From NCBI RefSeq assembly GCF_042688525.2, contig NZ_JBHWAB010000001.1:2852001-2916000 (forward strand): 64,000 bases of DNA, in the 5' to 3' direction. Made by a program: the position numbers and the translations under genes. Of the stretch, positions 51,494 through 59,658 are shown one piece after another (within the stretch, counting starts at the first letter, position 1; each line of letters begins with the position of its first letter). The notes under the pieces were generated by a model. That model was not told where the DNA came from. It ran no database searches and saw only the letters and a list, made by a program, of their open reading frames with translations. This DNA comes from Haloimpatiens sp042688525. Its GTDB lineage: Bacteria > Bacillota > Clostridia > Clostridiales > Clostridiaceae.

Positions 51494-51567
51494 GGTTTCA
51501 CCTCTTTCTTACATAATATATAGTTTCCATAGTATTCTCTTTTATTCAAAATACATACATTACAAAA

Positions 51568-51611
51568 AAAGCATATGTAATTAGAAATACTCTTCTAATT
51601 ACATATGCTTT
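51568..51611. terminator. Strong terminator behind the GNAT gene
   Basis: AAAGCATATGTAATTAGAA and its perfect 19-base complement enclose a 6-base loop. It ends the rpsA-GNAT transcript and faces the mini-protein genes. Confidence 0.9.
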
Positions 51612-51621
51612 CGTTAATCAA

Positions 51622-52155
51622 TTAAGAATTATATTCACATCTTAATATACTCATGATGTACTCATCATGATATTTTCCTTCTCTAAAAATTTCTTGTCTC
51701 AAAGTTCCCTCTACTTTGAATCCACACTTTTCATAACACTTAATCGCTCTTTTGTTAAATGAGTATACATTGAGCTTTATTTTATTTAAATTCATTTCAT
51801 TAAAAATAAATTTAATAAGTGCTTTTACCGCATCTGTACCATAACCTTTTTCTCTAAATTCTCCATTTCCTATAAAAATACCTATATCAGCTATACTATT
51901 TTTCCAATCTACTCTATTTACTCCACATCCACCTATATACTTACCTTCCTGTAATGTTTCTATTGCAAAACTATAACTATTATTACTAGATGATGATATT
52001 CCTTCAAACCATTTATACTCTTCTTCTAGAGTTAATGGAAAAGGAATTCCTGGAGTTAGATACCTTTTAACCTCTTCATCATTTATATATTTCCATGCTA
52101 ATGGAATATCTTCTTTTTTATAGGCTCTTAATAAAATTTTTTCACCCCTATACAT
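51622..52155 (-). CDS. GNAT-family N-acetyltransferase, RimJ/RimL-like
   Basis: 177 residues. Acetyl-CoA-binding loop EFREKGYGTDAVKAL, N-terminal YRGEKILLRAYKKED and C-terminal NKRAIKCYEKCGFKVEG are typical of the RimJ/RimL group. Substrate unknown. It lies 27 bases behind the ribosomal S1 gene on the same strand, so it is probably co-transcribed. Confidence 0.9.
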   Translation of the reverse strand: MYRGEKILLRAYKKEDIPLAWKYINDEEVKRYLTPGIPFPLTLEEEYKWFEGISSSSNNSYSFAIETLQEGKYIGGCGVNRVDWKNSIADIGIFIGNGEFREKGYGTDAVKALIKFIFNEMNLNKIKLNVYSFNKRAIKCYEKCGFKVEGTLRQEIFREGKYHDEYIMSILRCEYNS

Positions 52156-52182
52156 ACAAATCCCCTTCTTAATTTTAATGAA

Positions 52183-53361
52183 TTACTCAACTTTAAAATC
52201 TTTCAACTTATCTTTAAATAAGTCTCCTAATGTAACACCTTCATCTTCTTTATCAGTATATTTAGAGAAATCCTCTACAGGTTTATCTATTGCCTCTTTT
52301 ATACTTAAACTCATTCTGTTCTTTTGTGAATCTATATCTAAAATCTTAACTTTCACTTTTTCACCTATTTTTAATTTTTCTGAAGGTTTTGCTATACGCT
52401 CTTCACTTATTTCTGATATATGTACTAATCCTTCTACTCCTGGTTCTACTTCAACAAAGGCCCCAAAGTTTGTAAATTTAACAACTGTTCCTTCTACAAC
52501 TTCATTCACTTTAAATTTGTCTTTAACTTCATCCCATGGATTTTTACTTACATCCTTAAGTGCTAATGATATTCTATTTTTTTCTCTATCAAAATCTAAT
52601 ACATAAACTTCTACAACATCGCCTACAGATACTACCTTTGATGGATCAGTAACTCTCTTCCAAGATAAATCTGATAAATGGATAAGTCCATCTACTCCTC
52701 CTAAATCAACAAAGGCACCAAATTTCATAAGTTTTCTTACAGTACCTGTTCTTTTTTGTCCTTTTTGAAGACTGTCCCAAACTTGTTTTTTCTTCATTTC
52801 TAATTGTTCTTTTTCAATTTCTCTTGCTGATAACACAAGCTTTCCTTTTTGTTGATCAAGCTCTATAACTTTTACAGTAAGAGTTTTTTCTAAATAAACA
52901 TTTAGGTCTTTTACATATGAAATTGAAAGTTGAGATGCTGGAATAAAGGCTCTTACTCCATTTATACTTGATGTTACTCCTCCTTTAACAACTTCATTTA
53001 CTTTAACATCAAATGCTGTTCCTTTTTTAAAATTCTCCTCAATGTCTTTCCATACTTTTAGTTTATCAGCTCTTTTTTTAGACAAAAGTACATTTCCTTC
53101 TCCATCATTAATATCAACAACATAAACAAAAATTTCATCATCTTGTTTAAGTATTTCCTTAATATCTACTTCTTTATCACTTATTTCACTTTTTGGTATT
53201 ATTCCATCTGTTATATATCCTATATTAACCATAACTTCACTATCAGTTACAGATATTACTCTTCCCTTTAAAAGATCTCCCTTGTGGATTTTTTTCATAG
53301 AAGCATCTACTTGCTGCATCATTTCGTTCATTGACATTTCATTTATATTATCTGTTGCCAT
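52183..53361 (-). CDS. rpsA: 30S ribosomal protein S1 (four S1 domains)
   Basis: 392 residues with four S1 RNA-binding repeats, starting near GDLLKGRVISVTDSEVMVNIG, FDVKVNEVVKGGVTSSINGV, GQKRTGTVRKLMKFGAFVDL and NEVVEGTVVKFTNFGAFVEV. The last two carry the best-conserved FGAFV(D/E)L-G-GLVH pattern. Four-domain forms are usual in Firmicutes, where the protein aids mRNA binding or RNA metabolism. ATG follows AAGGAGAC. The usual partner ispH is not upstream. Confidence 0.93.
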   Translation of the reverse strand: MATDNINEMSMNEMMQQVDASMKKIHKGDLLKGRVISVTDSEVMVNIGYITDGIIPKSEISDKEVDIKEILKQDDEIFVYVVDINDGEGNVLLSKKRADKLKVWKDIEENFKKGTAFDVKVNEVVKGGVTSSINGVRAFIPASQLSISYVKDLNVYLEKTLTVKVIELDQQKGKLVLSAREIEKEQLEMKKKQVWDSLQKGQKRTGTVRKLMKFGAFVDLGGVDGLIHLSDLSWKRVTDPSKVVSVGDVVEVYVLDFDREKNRISLALKDVSKNPWDEVKDKFKVNEVVEGTVVKFTNFGAFVEVEPGVEGLVHISEISEERIAKPSEKLKIGEKVKVKILDIDSQKNRMSLSIKEAIDKPVEDFSKYTDKEDEGVTLGDLFKDKLKDFKVE

Positions 53362-53573
53362 AAATATTGTCTCCTTTCGTAAATTATATCTTTTATAATA
53401 GTTTTAACCATTACCATAATTGTAACACATTTATATCCTTAATTTAACCAAATTATCAGAATATATTTCTAAGTCAACTCATATTATCAACAATTTGTCA
53501 ATTTAACATATTATATTAATATATATTTTATATTAAAAATCAAATAAGTATTTTGGGAAAGGAGGAGATTACT

Positions 53574-54032
53574 ATTTACGATGATATTCCTCTAGGATAT
53601 GAAATACAATTTGCTTCATTAAAAGAAGCCCTTTCTTTAATAGTAGAACCTGTCTATAAGGAACAAGAAGAAGAATTTCTTTATGAATACTTAATTGATA
53701 ATGCCCCAAATGAAGATGAAAAAAATATAATCAAAAGTATAAGAGATGATGAAAGAAAACATAAAAATATGATAAGAAAATTTTATAAGTTTTTTACAGA
53801 TAAAGATATTCCAGAATCAGAAAATGTAAACTTTAAAAAACCACAATCTTATATTGATGGAGTAAAAATAGCTGCATTAAAAAAACATAAAAGCATAGAA
53901 CAGCATATAAAACTATATAAATTAATAATTCAAAGTCTTTCTAATCAAAATTTCATCAATATGGCTTTTGAAATACTTCAAGAAGAACAAAAACATGCTA
54001 TTGAATATAATTTTATTTTAAGTATGCACTGA
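53574..54032 (+). CDS. Ferritin-like protein, paralogue 2, probably with an ATT start
   Basis: About 152 residues similar to the protein at 45749. Helix 2 SIRDDERKHKNMI and helix 4 LQEEQKHAIEYNFI keep their E-x-x-H motifs, but helix 3 reads LKKHKSIEQH where the paralogue has FGEMKAVEKY, so one acidic ligand seems lost. The start is unusual: AAAGGAGG ends at 53565 and no ATG, GTG or TTG lies at a working distance; ATT at 53574 is 8 bases away. The only other in-frame start, TTG 53553, lies before that site. Confidence 0.75.
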   Translation: MYDDIPLGYEIQFASLKEALSLIVEPVYKEQEEEFLYEYLIDNAPNEDEKNIIKSIRDDERKHKNMIRKFYKFFTDKDIPESENVNFKKPQSYIDGVKIAALKKHKSIEQHIKLYKLIIQSLSNQNFINMAFEILQEEQKHAIEYNFILSMH

Positions 54033-54060
54033 ATATATATAAAAAATTAAACCAATAAAT

Positions 54061-54114
54061 AACTCAACTTTTGAAGTTGAAAGATAGTCGCTGTGGAACT
54101 CTGAAAGTTGAGTT
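54061..54114. repeat. MITE-like foldback repeat, copy 3 (minimal)
   Basis: 54 bases with ends AACTCAACTTTTGAAG and AAAGTTGAGTT. It keeps GTTGAAAGATAGTCGCTG of the left arm and has lost the centre. Confidence 0.78.
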
Positions 54115-54176
54115 ATTATTTATCACATATGTTAGAACACTCAATAATATATATTAAAGGTAAATATTATTAACTT

Positions 54177-54437
54177 AACTCAACTTTCGCAGTTGAAAAA
54201 CAACCGCTGCGGTAAATGATATCTTGCTCAGAAACCTTTCACTTCAGTAACAAGTTCTAAGCTTTACTCATATTGAAAAAAGATTTTTTAATTAATATTC
54301 CATAGGAATCAGTAATTAAAAAATAACTTTTTTTCAAATTCGTAAAACTAAGAACTTGTAAACTTTGTTCAAATGTTTCTTACGCAATATATCATTTACC
54401 TTCGCTAGGTAGTATTTTTGTCCTGCGAAAGTTGAGT
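54177..54437. repeat. MITE-like foldback repeat, copy 4 (longest)
   Basis: 261 bases with ends AACTCAACTTTCGCAG and CTGCGAAAGTTGAG. Left and right arms share AAATGATAT, TTGC, AGAAAC and ACAAGTTCT in order, so the whole is one long imperfect palindrome. The central 54250-54359 is itself a closer palindrome and is absent from the other copies. With 54061 it fills the spacer before the DUF975 gene. Confidence 0.85.
54250..54359. repeat. Nested central palindrome of repeat copy 4
   Basis: ACAAGTTCTAAG at one end and its complement CTAAGAACTTGT at the other; the arms continue through TTGAAAAAAG and TTTTTTAATTA. Either an insertion into the repeat or the core lost from the shorter copies. Confidence 0.65.
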
Positions 54438-54468
54438 AACTTAATTATTCTTAAAAAGGAGGAATATT

Positions 54469-55122
54469 GTGAAAAATAATAATTATTCACCAAAAGATAG
54501 CTATGATTTTAAAATAGCTGCTCTTGATAAACTTAAAGATAATTGGTTAAATGCAATATTTGTATGTATAATTTTCACCTTATTAACAAATGGATTAAAT
54601 TTAACATTAGAGACAACTCATTTCATAAATTACGGCTTTCATGGAAGCGGAAGGACTAATTTAGGTTCATTATTAAACCTGATTCTAGGTGGTCCACTAA
54701 CTTTAGGACTTGTAACTTATCTTTTAAATTTATTTAGAGATAACAATTCAAAAATAGAAGACGTATTTTCTGGTTTTTCTAGTTTTGGGAAAAGTTTTGT
54801 TTTGAATCTTTTAATCAGTATTTTTGTATTTCTATGGACTCTTCTCTTAATAATACCTGGTATTATAGCAAGTATAAATTACTCTATGAGTTTCTATATT
54901 TTACATGACAACCCTGAACTATCAGCAACACAAGCACTGAACAAAAGCAAAGAAATGATGGATGGAAACAAATTAAGACTTTTTAAATTATGGTTAAGTT
55001 TTTTAGGTTGGTTTATACTTGGTATAATTTCATTTGGAATTGGATTCATATGGATAACACCTTATTATAATGCAGCATTAACTGCTTTTTATGAAGATTT
55101 GAAAATAAAAGAAGGAGTTTAA
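54469..55122 (+). CDS. DUF975 family membrane protein
   Basis: 217 residues with five or six hydrophobic segments. Family features: KDNWLNAIFVCIIFTLL near the N-terminus, LLLIIPGIIASINYSMSFYIL and the preceding GKSFVLNLLISIFVFLWTLL, then LSATQALNKSKEMMDGNKL. Function unknown. GTG start behind AAGGAGGAAT. It is bracketed on both sides by MITE-like repeats (54177 and 55171). Confidence 0.9.
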   Translation: MKNNNYSPKDSYDFKIAALDKLKDNWLNAIFVCIIFTLLTNGLNLTLETTHFINYGFHGSGRTNLGSLLNLILGGPLTLGLVTYLLNLFRDNNSKIEDVFSGFSSFGKSFVLNLLISIFVFLWTLLLIIPGIIASINYSMSFYILHDNPELSATQALNKSKEMMDGNKLRLFKLWLSFLGWFILGIISFGIGFIWITPYYNAALTAFYEDLKIKEGV

Positions 55123-55170
55123 AAATACATTTGTTTTTTTTATTAAATTTTGATACTATGTTAATAAATT

Positions 55171-55275
55171 ACTAAACTTTCGTGAATAAAAACAGTCGCT
55201 CCGGGAAATGTTATATTGCTCCGAAACTTTTCATTTCCCTTCGCTAAATAGTATTTTCTTACTACGAAAGTTTAT
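55171..55275. repeat. MITE-like foldback repeat, copy 5
   Basis: 105 bases. ACTAAACTTTCGTGAATAAA at the left, CGAAAGTTTAT at the right, with AACAGTCGCTCCGGGAAATG and CTTCGCTAAATAGTATTTT inside. More diverged than copies 1 to 4. It lies in the leader of the two-component operon. Confidence 0.78.
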
Positions 55276-55314
55276 TTAATTATATTGCTGTAATAAAGAA
55301 AGGAGGAAGGGCAA

Positions 55315-55341
55315 TTGTATGCTTGCCCGACTAACAAATGA
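55315..55341 (+). CDS. Eight-codon leader ORF coupled to the response-regulator gene
   Basis: AGGAGG (55301-55306) is 8 bases before a TTG that opens the frame Met-Tyr-Ala-Cys-Pro-Thr-Asn-Lys and stops at TGA 55339-55341, overlapping the regulator ATG (ATGA). The regulator has no binding site of its own, so its translation probably depends on this leader. GGGCAA and TTGCCC inside the leader can form a 6-bp hairpin. Confidence 0.5.
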   Translation: MYACPTNK

Positions 55342-56030
55342 ATATTCTCATTGCAGAAGATGAACAAGATATAAGAAATCTTTTAGACCTTCATTTAGTA
55401 AAAGAAGGCTACACCGTATTTCATGCTAAAAATGGTGCTGAAGCCCTTGAAATTTTCAAAAAAAATAATATAGATTTAGCTGTACTTGACGTTATGATGC
55501 CTAAATTAGATGGCTTTAATTTATTAAAAAAAATCAGAGAAACCAGTACTATACCTGTAATATTTTTAACTGCTAGAATTGATGATACTGACAAAATACT
55601 AGGTTTAGGTCTAGGTGCTGATGATTATATAACAAAACCTTTTAATCCAATAGAAGTTGTTGCTAGAATTGAGGCTCATTTAAGAAGATATTTTAGATAC
55701 GCAAATGGAACTACTCAAAATGATATTATAACCAATGGAAGTCTTAAATTGGATAAAGAAACCTGTACATTATTCAAAAACGATGTACCTATAGAGTTAA
55801 ATGCAAAAGAGTATAAAATAATAGAACTTCTCATAGAAAACCGTGGAAAAGTATATACAAAAAAACAATTATATGAAACTGTTTGGGAAGATATTTACTA
55901 TGGTGATGATAATACTATAATGGTTCATATTAGTCATATTAGAGAGAAAATTGAGGATAGTCCTAAATGTCCTGTTTACTTAAAAACAATCAGAGGTATA
56001 GGTTATAAATTGGAGAAAATAAAATCATGA
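55338..56030 (+). CDS. OmpR/VanR-type response regulator
   Basis: 230 residues. Receiver domain with EDEQD, Asp in LAVLDVMMPK, Thr in IPVIFLTAR and Lys in YITKPFN; winged-helix output domain ending TIMVHISHIREKIED and IRGIGYKLE. It overlaps the kinase gene by 4 bases (ATGA) and is itself coupled to a short leader ORF. Probable target: the ABC transporter genes at 57617. Confidence 0.94.
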   Translation: MNILIAEDEQDIRNLLDLHLVKEGYTVFHAKNGAEALEIFKKNNIDLAVLDVMMPKLDGFNLLKKIRETSTIPVIFLTARIDDTDKILGLGLGADDYITKPFNPIEVVARIEAHLRRYFRYANGTTQNDIITNGSLKLDKETCTLFKNDVPIELNAKEYKIIELLIENRGKVYTKKQLYETVWEDIYYGDDNTIMVHISHIREKIEDSPKCPVYLKTIRGIGYKLEKIKS

Positions 56031-57421
56031 GAAAAAAAAGAGGTACACTTGCAAACCTACTTTTGAAAAATTACTTATTTTTATATTTTTTAACTACTGC
56101 AATTTTTATATTTTCAGTTATTTTTACTGTATCAGTTGGGAGATTTTCATTAAAAAATCTTAGTGACTCTCCTGTTACAGCTGATCAAATAATGAAAGAT
56201 AACTATACTAATATAGATATAACAAAAGTATCTCAATATAATGGGTTTGTTGAAATAATTGATAATAAATATAATGTAGTTTATAGAAAAGGATTTTTCA
56301 AAAAAGATAGACCATCGAAATATACAAGTCAGCAATATCATGATCTATTAATAAACAACTTAAAAAGTAGTGATTATGACGATAATTATTACTATAGTTT
56401 TTCTTATAATAAGAATAAAGACTTTTTATTAGTATTAGGCATTCCTAAAACTCCTCCAAATGGAAACTATGATGAGTTTTATTCTAAACTAGCCATACTT
56501 TTCTTTATTGGTGTAATTTTTTACTTTTTTACTCTTATAATAGGTACTATAATTTTTTCAAGATTAACCTCTAAAAATTTTGTTACACCTTTAAAAATTA
56601 TATTAAAAGGAGTAGATAATATAGCCCAAGGAGATTATTCTACAAGAATTCATTTAAAATGTAGAAATGAATTTTCAAATTTAAAAGATGCTGTAAATAT
56701 AATGGCTTCAAAAATAGAGGAAGAGACAAACTTAAAAGAAAAAGCAGAAGAAACTAGACGAAGACTAATTATGGATATATCTCATGATTTAAAAACTCCT
56801 CTTGCTAGTGTTATTGGATATTCGGATTTCTTAGTAAATAATCCATCTCTTTCACTTCAAGAAAGAAGCAAATATCTACAAATCATACAAAGAAATAGTA
56901 TACGGGCTAATGATTTAATTACTGATTTATTTGAGTTTTCTAAGTTTGAAAGTTATACTTTTAAATTACATCTTAAAAGTGAAAATATATGTGAATTTAT
57001 GAGAGAAATTATAGCATCATATATACCTGAAATAGAAGAAAAAAATTTCAATTATAATTTTGATATATCAGAAAAAGATATTTTTATAGCTTTTGATTGG
57101 AAGAGTATGGATAGAGCTATAAGTAATCTTATCACAAATGGCCTAAAATATAATCCACCTAAAACTACTCTTAATATCTCTTTAAAACAAAGGTTTGGTA
57201 AAGCAGAGATAATTATACAAGATGATGGTGTAGGTATCCCAAAAGATATTGCAAAAGATATATTTAAACCTTTTGTAAGAGTTGATTCTTCAAGAAATTC
57301 TCAAAGTGGTGGTACTGGTTTAGGTCTTGCAATAACTAAAAAAATAATTGAAAAACATGATGGTACTATTACTTTAGAAACTGATAAAAATAAGGGTTGC
57401 AAATTTACTATTACACTCTAA
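56027..57421 (+). CDS. Two-component sensor histidine kinase
   Basis: 464 residues: membrane helix 1 (about 12-36), short extracellular loop (about 37-150), helix 2 (about 153-180), HAMP, HisKA with MDISHDLKTPLASVIGY, and HATPase with N box ISNLITNGLKYN, DDGVGIP and GGTGLGLAIT. Partner of the regulator with which it overlaps. Similar pairs sense cell-envelope stress or antibiotics, which would suit the adjacent FtsX-type ABC transporter. Confidence 0.94.
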   Translation: MRKKRGTLANLLLKNYLFLYFLTTAIFIFSVIFTVSVGRFSLKNLSDSPVTADQIMKDNYTNIDITKVSQYNGFVEIIDNKYNVVYRKGFFKKDRPSKYTSQQYHDLLINNLKSSDYDDNYYYSFSYNKNKDFLLVLGIPKTPPNGNYDEFYSKLAILFFIGVIFYFFTLIIGTIIFSRLTSKNFVTPLKIILKGVDNIAQGDYSTRIHLKCRNEFSNLKDAVNIMASKIEEETNLKEKAEETRRRLIMDISHDLKTPLASVIGYSDFLVNNPSLSLQERSKYLQIIQRNSIRANDLITDLFEFSKFESYTFKLHLKSENICEFMREIIASYIPEIEEKNFNYNFDISEKDIFIAFDWKSMDRAISNLITNGLKYNPPKTTLNISLKQRFGKAEIIIQDDGVGIPKDIAKDIFKPFVRVDSSRNSQSGGTGLGLAITKKIIEKHDGTITLETDKNKGCKFTITL

Positions 57422-57425
57422 ACAC

Positions 57426-57463
57426 AAAAAGAGTTTCAAAAACTTACTTTTGAAACTCTTTTT
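57426..57463 (+). terminator. Terminator behind the kinase gene
   Basis: AAAAAGAGTTTCAAAA and TTTTGAAACTCTTTTT pair perfectly around ACTTAC. It separates the two-component genes from the ABC transporter genes. Confidence 0.88.
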
Positions 57464-57543
57464 TATTATCAACCACGTTCCTGATGCTAATGTAAAACCT
57501 GCTCCTCTAGATCTTTTAAGGTAAATTTAAGATTAGCATAAGT

Positions 57544-57576
57544 TATATATAAGATAAACATGATATCTTATATATA
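57544..57576 (+). promoter_or_regulatory. Palindrome before the ABC transporter genes
   Basis: TATATATAAGAT and ATCTTATATATA, a perfect 12-base inverted repeat with a 9-base spacer, 40 bases before the transporter start. Either an operator or a leader hairpin. Confidence 0.45.
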
Positions 57577-57616
57577 GTTGAGAATCAAATCAAGAATTAT
57601 GCAAGGAGGTAATGAT

Positions 57617-58282
57617 GTGATAGAAATCAAAAATCTGTATAAAAAGTATAAAATGGGAGATGAAGTTCTTACCGTATTAGATAATATAAACTTAGAAATC
57701 AAGGACGGTGAATTTGCAGCTATAGTAGGACCTTCTGGTTCAGGTAAATCTACTCTTATGAATATGATTGGAGGACTTGACATTCCTACTAAGGGATCTG
57801 TACTTATAGATGGTGAAGATATAAGTAAATTAAAAGACAAAAAAATATCAAAATTTAGAAATGAAAAAATAGGATTTGTATTTCAATCTTTTAATTTAGA
57901 ACCCACTTTTACTGCTTTAGAAAACGTAATGCTTCCCTTAATGTTTAGTGGAATAAGTGAAAAAGAAAGAAAAAAAAGAGCTTTAGAAACATTACAATTA
58001 GTTGAACTTGAAAATAGAAAAAATCATAAACCAACTCAACTTTCAGGAGGACAAAGGCAAAGAGTAAGTATTGCTAGAGCCCTTGTGAATGATCCTAAGA
58101 TAATCTTAGCAGATGAACCTACTGGAAACCTTGATTCTAAAACGGGTGAAACTATTATGGGAATTTTAAGAGAATTTAAAAATAAAGGTTATACAATTAT
58201 TATGGTTACTCACAATATGGAAGAAGCAAAATATGCTGATAGAGTTATTAAAATCCATGACGGAATGATAAAGGAGGATTAA
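57617..58282 (+). CDS. ABC transporter ATP-binding protein (LolD/MacB type)
   Basis: 221 residues. Walker A GPSGSGKST, Q-loop FVFQSFNLEPT, signature LSGGQRQRVSIARAL, Walker B IILADEPTGNLDS and H-loop MVTHN. GTG at 57617 is placed 7 bases behind AAGGAGG; a longer frame from 57578 runs through that site. It powers the FtsX-type permease encoded 2 bases on. Mechanotransmission or peptide/antibiotic export is the usual role. Confidence 0.94.
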   Translation: MIEIKNLYKKYKMGDEVLTVLDNINLEIKDGEFAAIVGPSGSGKSTLMNMIGGLDIPTKGSVLIDGEDISKLKDKKISKFRNEKIGFVFQSFNLEPTFTALENVMLPLMFSGISEKERKKRALETLQLVELENRKNHKPTQLSGGQRQRVSIARALVNDPKIILADEPTGNLDSKTGETIMGILREFKNKGYTIIMVTHNMEEAKYADRVIKIHDGMIKED

Positions 58283-58284
58283 TC

Positions 58285-59631
58285 ATGAAATTTAATGATT
58301 ATATTAAAACTGCTTTTAGAAATTTAAGAAGAAGAAAAGCAAGAACATTTCTTACTTCCTTCGCTGTAGCTATTGGAACAATGCTTATACTTGTAATGGT
58401 AAGCTTAGGTGTTGGTGTTGAAAAGTTAGTTGTTGATTCAATAAAACAACAAGGGATGTTAACTGAAATTAACGTATCTAAAAAATTATCAGATACATTT
58501 AATTTCAACACTAATGTTAATAATAAACCAGAACAAAAAAAAGAATCTAAAGAAAAAGCAGAAAATTTTAATACAGAAAACTTAACTAAAATCAAAAATA
58601 TAAAAAATGTAGAAGATATTGTAGTATCAAGTTCTACTCTAGCTTCTGAAACAAAAGTAAATGATAAAGTATTAAAAAATGTTAATGTTGAAGGATATGA
58701 TTTAAATTATACAATCATTCCTAAAGCCAACATAGAAGCTGCAAGACTTAAAAATAAAGATAAAAAACTTGATCCAATAAGTTTTGGAAAACTCTTAACT
58801 AAAAATGATACTAATGGAGCTCTTGTAAATGAAAAATATTTATCACAATTAGGTATCAAAGACTATAAAAGTGCTATTGGAAAAGAACTTACTATAATAA
58901 CTAAACTTTCTGATATGCCTGATGCACCTAATGCTAATCCTCTTATAAAAAAATTAAAAATTACTGGTGTTGTTAGTAATAAATTTATATCTTCTCCTAA
59001 AATCATAGTTCCATTAGAAACAGTGGCAGCTATGGAAAATTACATAAACATGGATAAAACTTTTTTTAGTAAAAACGGTATTAATAATATAAAAGTAATT
59101 GTAAAATCTTATGAGGATGTTAATCCTGTTTCTAAACAAATTGATAAATTAGGTTTTGAAACTTCTAGTGTAGATTCTATAATAAAAATAGTAAAAAAAG
59201 TTTTCTCTGTATTAGAAGGAATTCTTTCTATAGGTGGAATTATCGTTATATTTGTAGCTTCACTTGGAGTTATAAATACTATGACCATGGCAATTTATGA
59301 AAGAACTCGTTCCATAGGAATAATGAAAGCTCTTGGTGCTTCAAAATCAAACATTAAATGGTTATTCATAACAGAATCCGGTGCTATTGGTTTCATTGGA
59401 GGATTGATGGGTTTAATTTTAGGAAAATTAAATACTTTGATTTTAACTGGAGGTTTAAAATTGTATCTTACATCTAAAGGTGTAGAAGAGATACCAAATT
59501 TATTTGTAATACCTTTATGGCTTGTACTTGTTTCTTTAGGATTTGCTATTTTAATATCTGTATTAGCCGGATTATATCCAGCAGTAAAAGCTTGTAAACT
59601 TAACCCAGTAGAATCTCTAAGACATGAATAA
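58285..59631 (+). CDS. MacB/FtsX-type ABC transporter permease
   Basis: 448 residues: N-terminal membrane helix (about 20-42), a large extracellular MacB-like domain (about 45-305), then three helices with the FtsX core (IVIFVASLGVINTMTMAIYERTR, IGIMKALGASKSNIKWLF, ending YPAVKACKLNPVESLRHE). With the ATPase it forms a four-TM-type transporter. Adjacent two-component genes suggest induction by an envelope-acting compound. AAGGAGGA lies before ATG. Confidence 0.93.
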   Translation: MKFNDYIKTAFRNLRRRKARTFLTSFAVAIGTMLILVMVSLGVGVEKLVVDSIKQQGMLTEINVSKKLSDTFNFNTNVNNKPEQKKESKEKAENFNTENLTKIKNIKNVEDIVVSSSTLASETKVNDKVLKNVNVEGYDLNYTIIPKANIEAARLKNKDKKLDPISFGKLLTKNDTNGALVNEKYLSQLGIKDYKSAIGKELTIITKLSDMPDAPNANPLIKKLKITGVVSNKFISSPKIIVPLETVAAMENYINMDKTFFSKNGINNIKVIVKSYEDVNPVSKQIDKLGFETSSVDSIIKIVKKVFSVLEGILSIGGIIVIFVASLGVINTMTMAIYERTRSIGIMKALGASKSNIKWLFITESGAIGFIGGLMGLILGKLNTLILTGGLKLYLTSKGVEEIPNLFVIPLWLVLVSLGFAILISVLAGLYPAVKACKLNPVESLRHE

Positions 59632-59658
59632 AAAAAATGCGGCTATGCCGCATTTTTT
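59632..59658. terminator. Terminator between the permease and VanW genes
   Basis: AAAAATGCGGC and GCCGCATTTTT form a perfect stem with a TAT loop, usable in both directions; it overlaps the stop region of the convergent VanW gene. Confidence 0.9.

Noticed and set aside
54061..54437. tRNA or other known structured RNA in the DUF975 upstream spacer
   Set aside because: The folding potential is explained by the foldback repeats; no tRNA arms or known riboswitch motifs are present.
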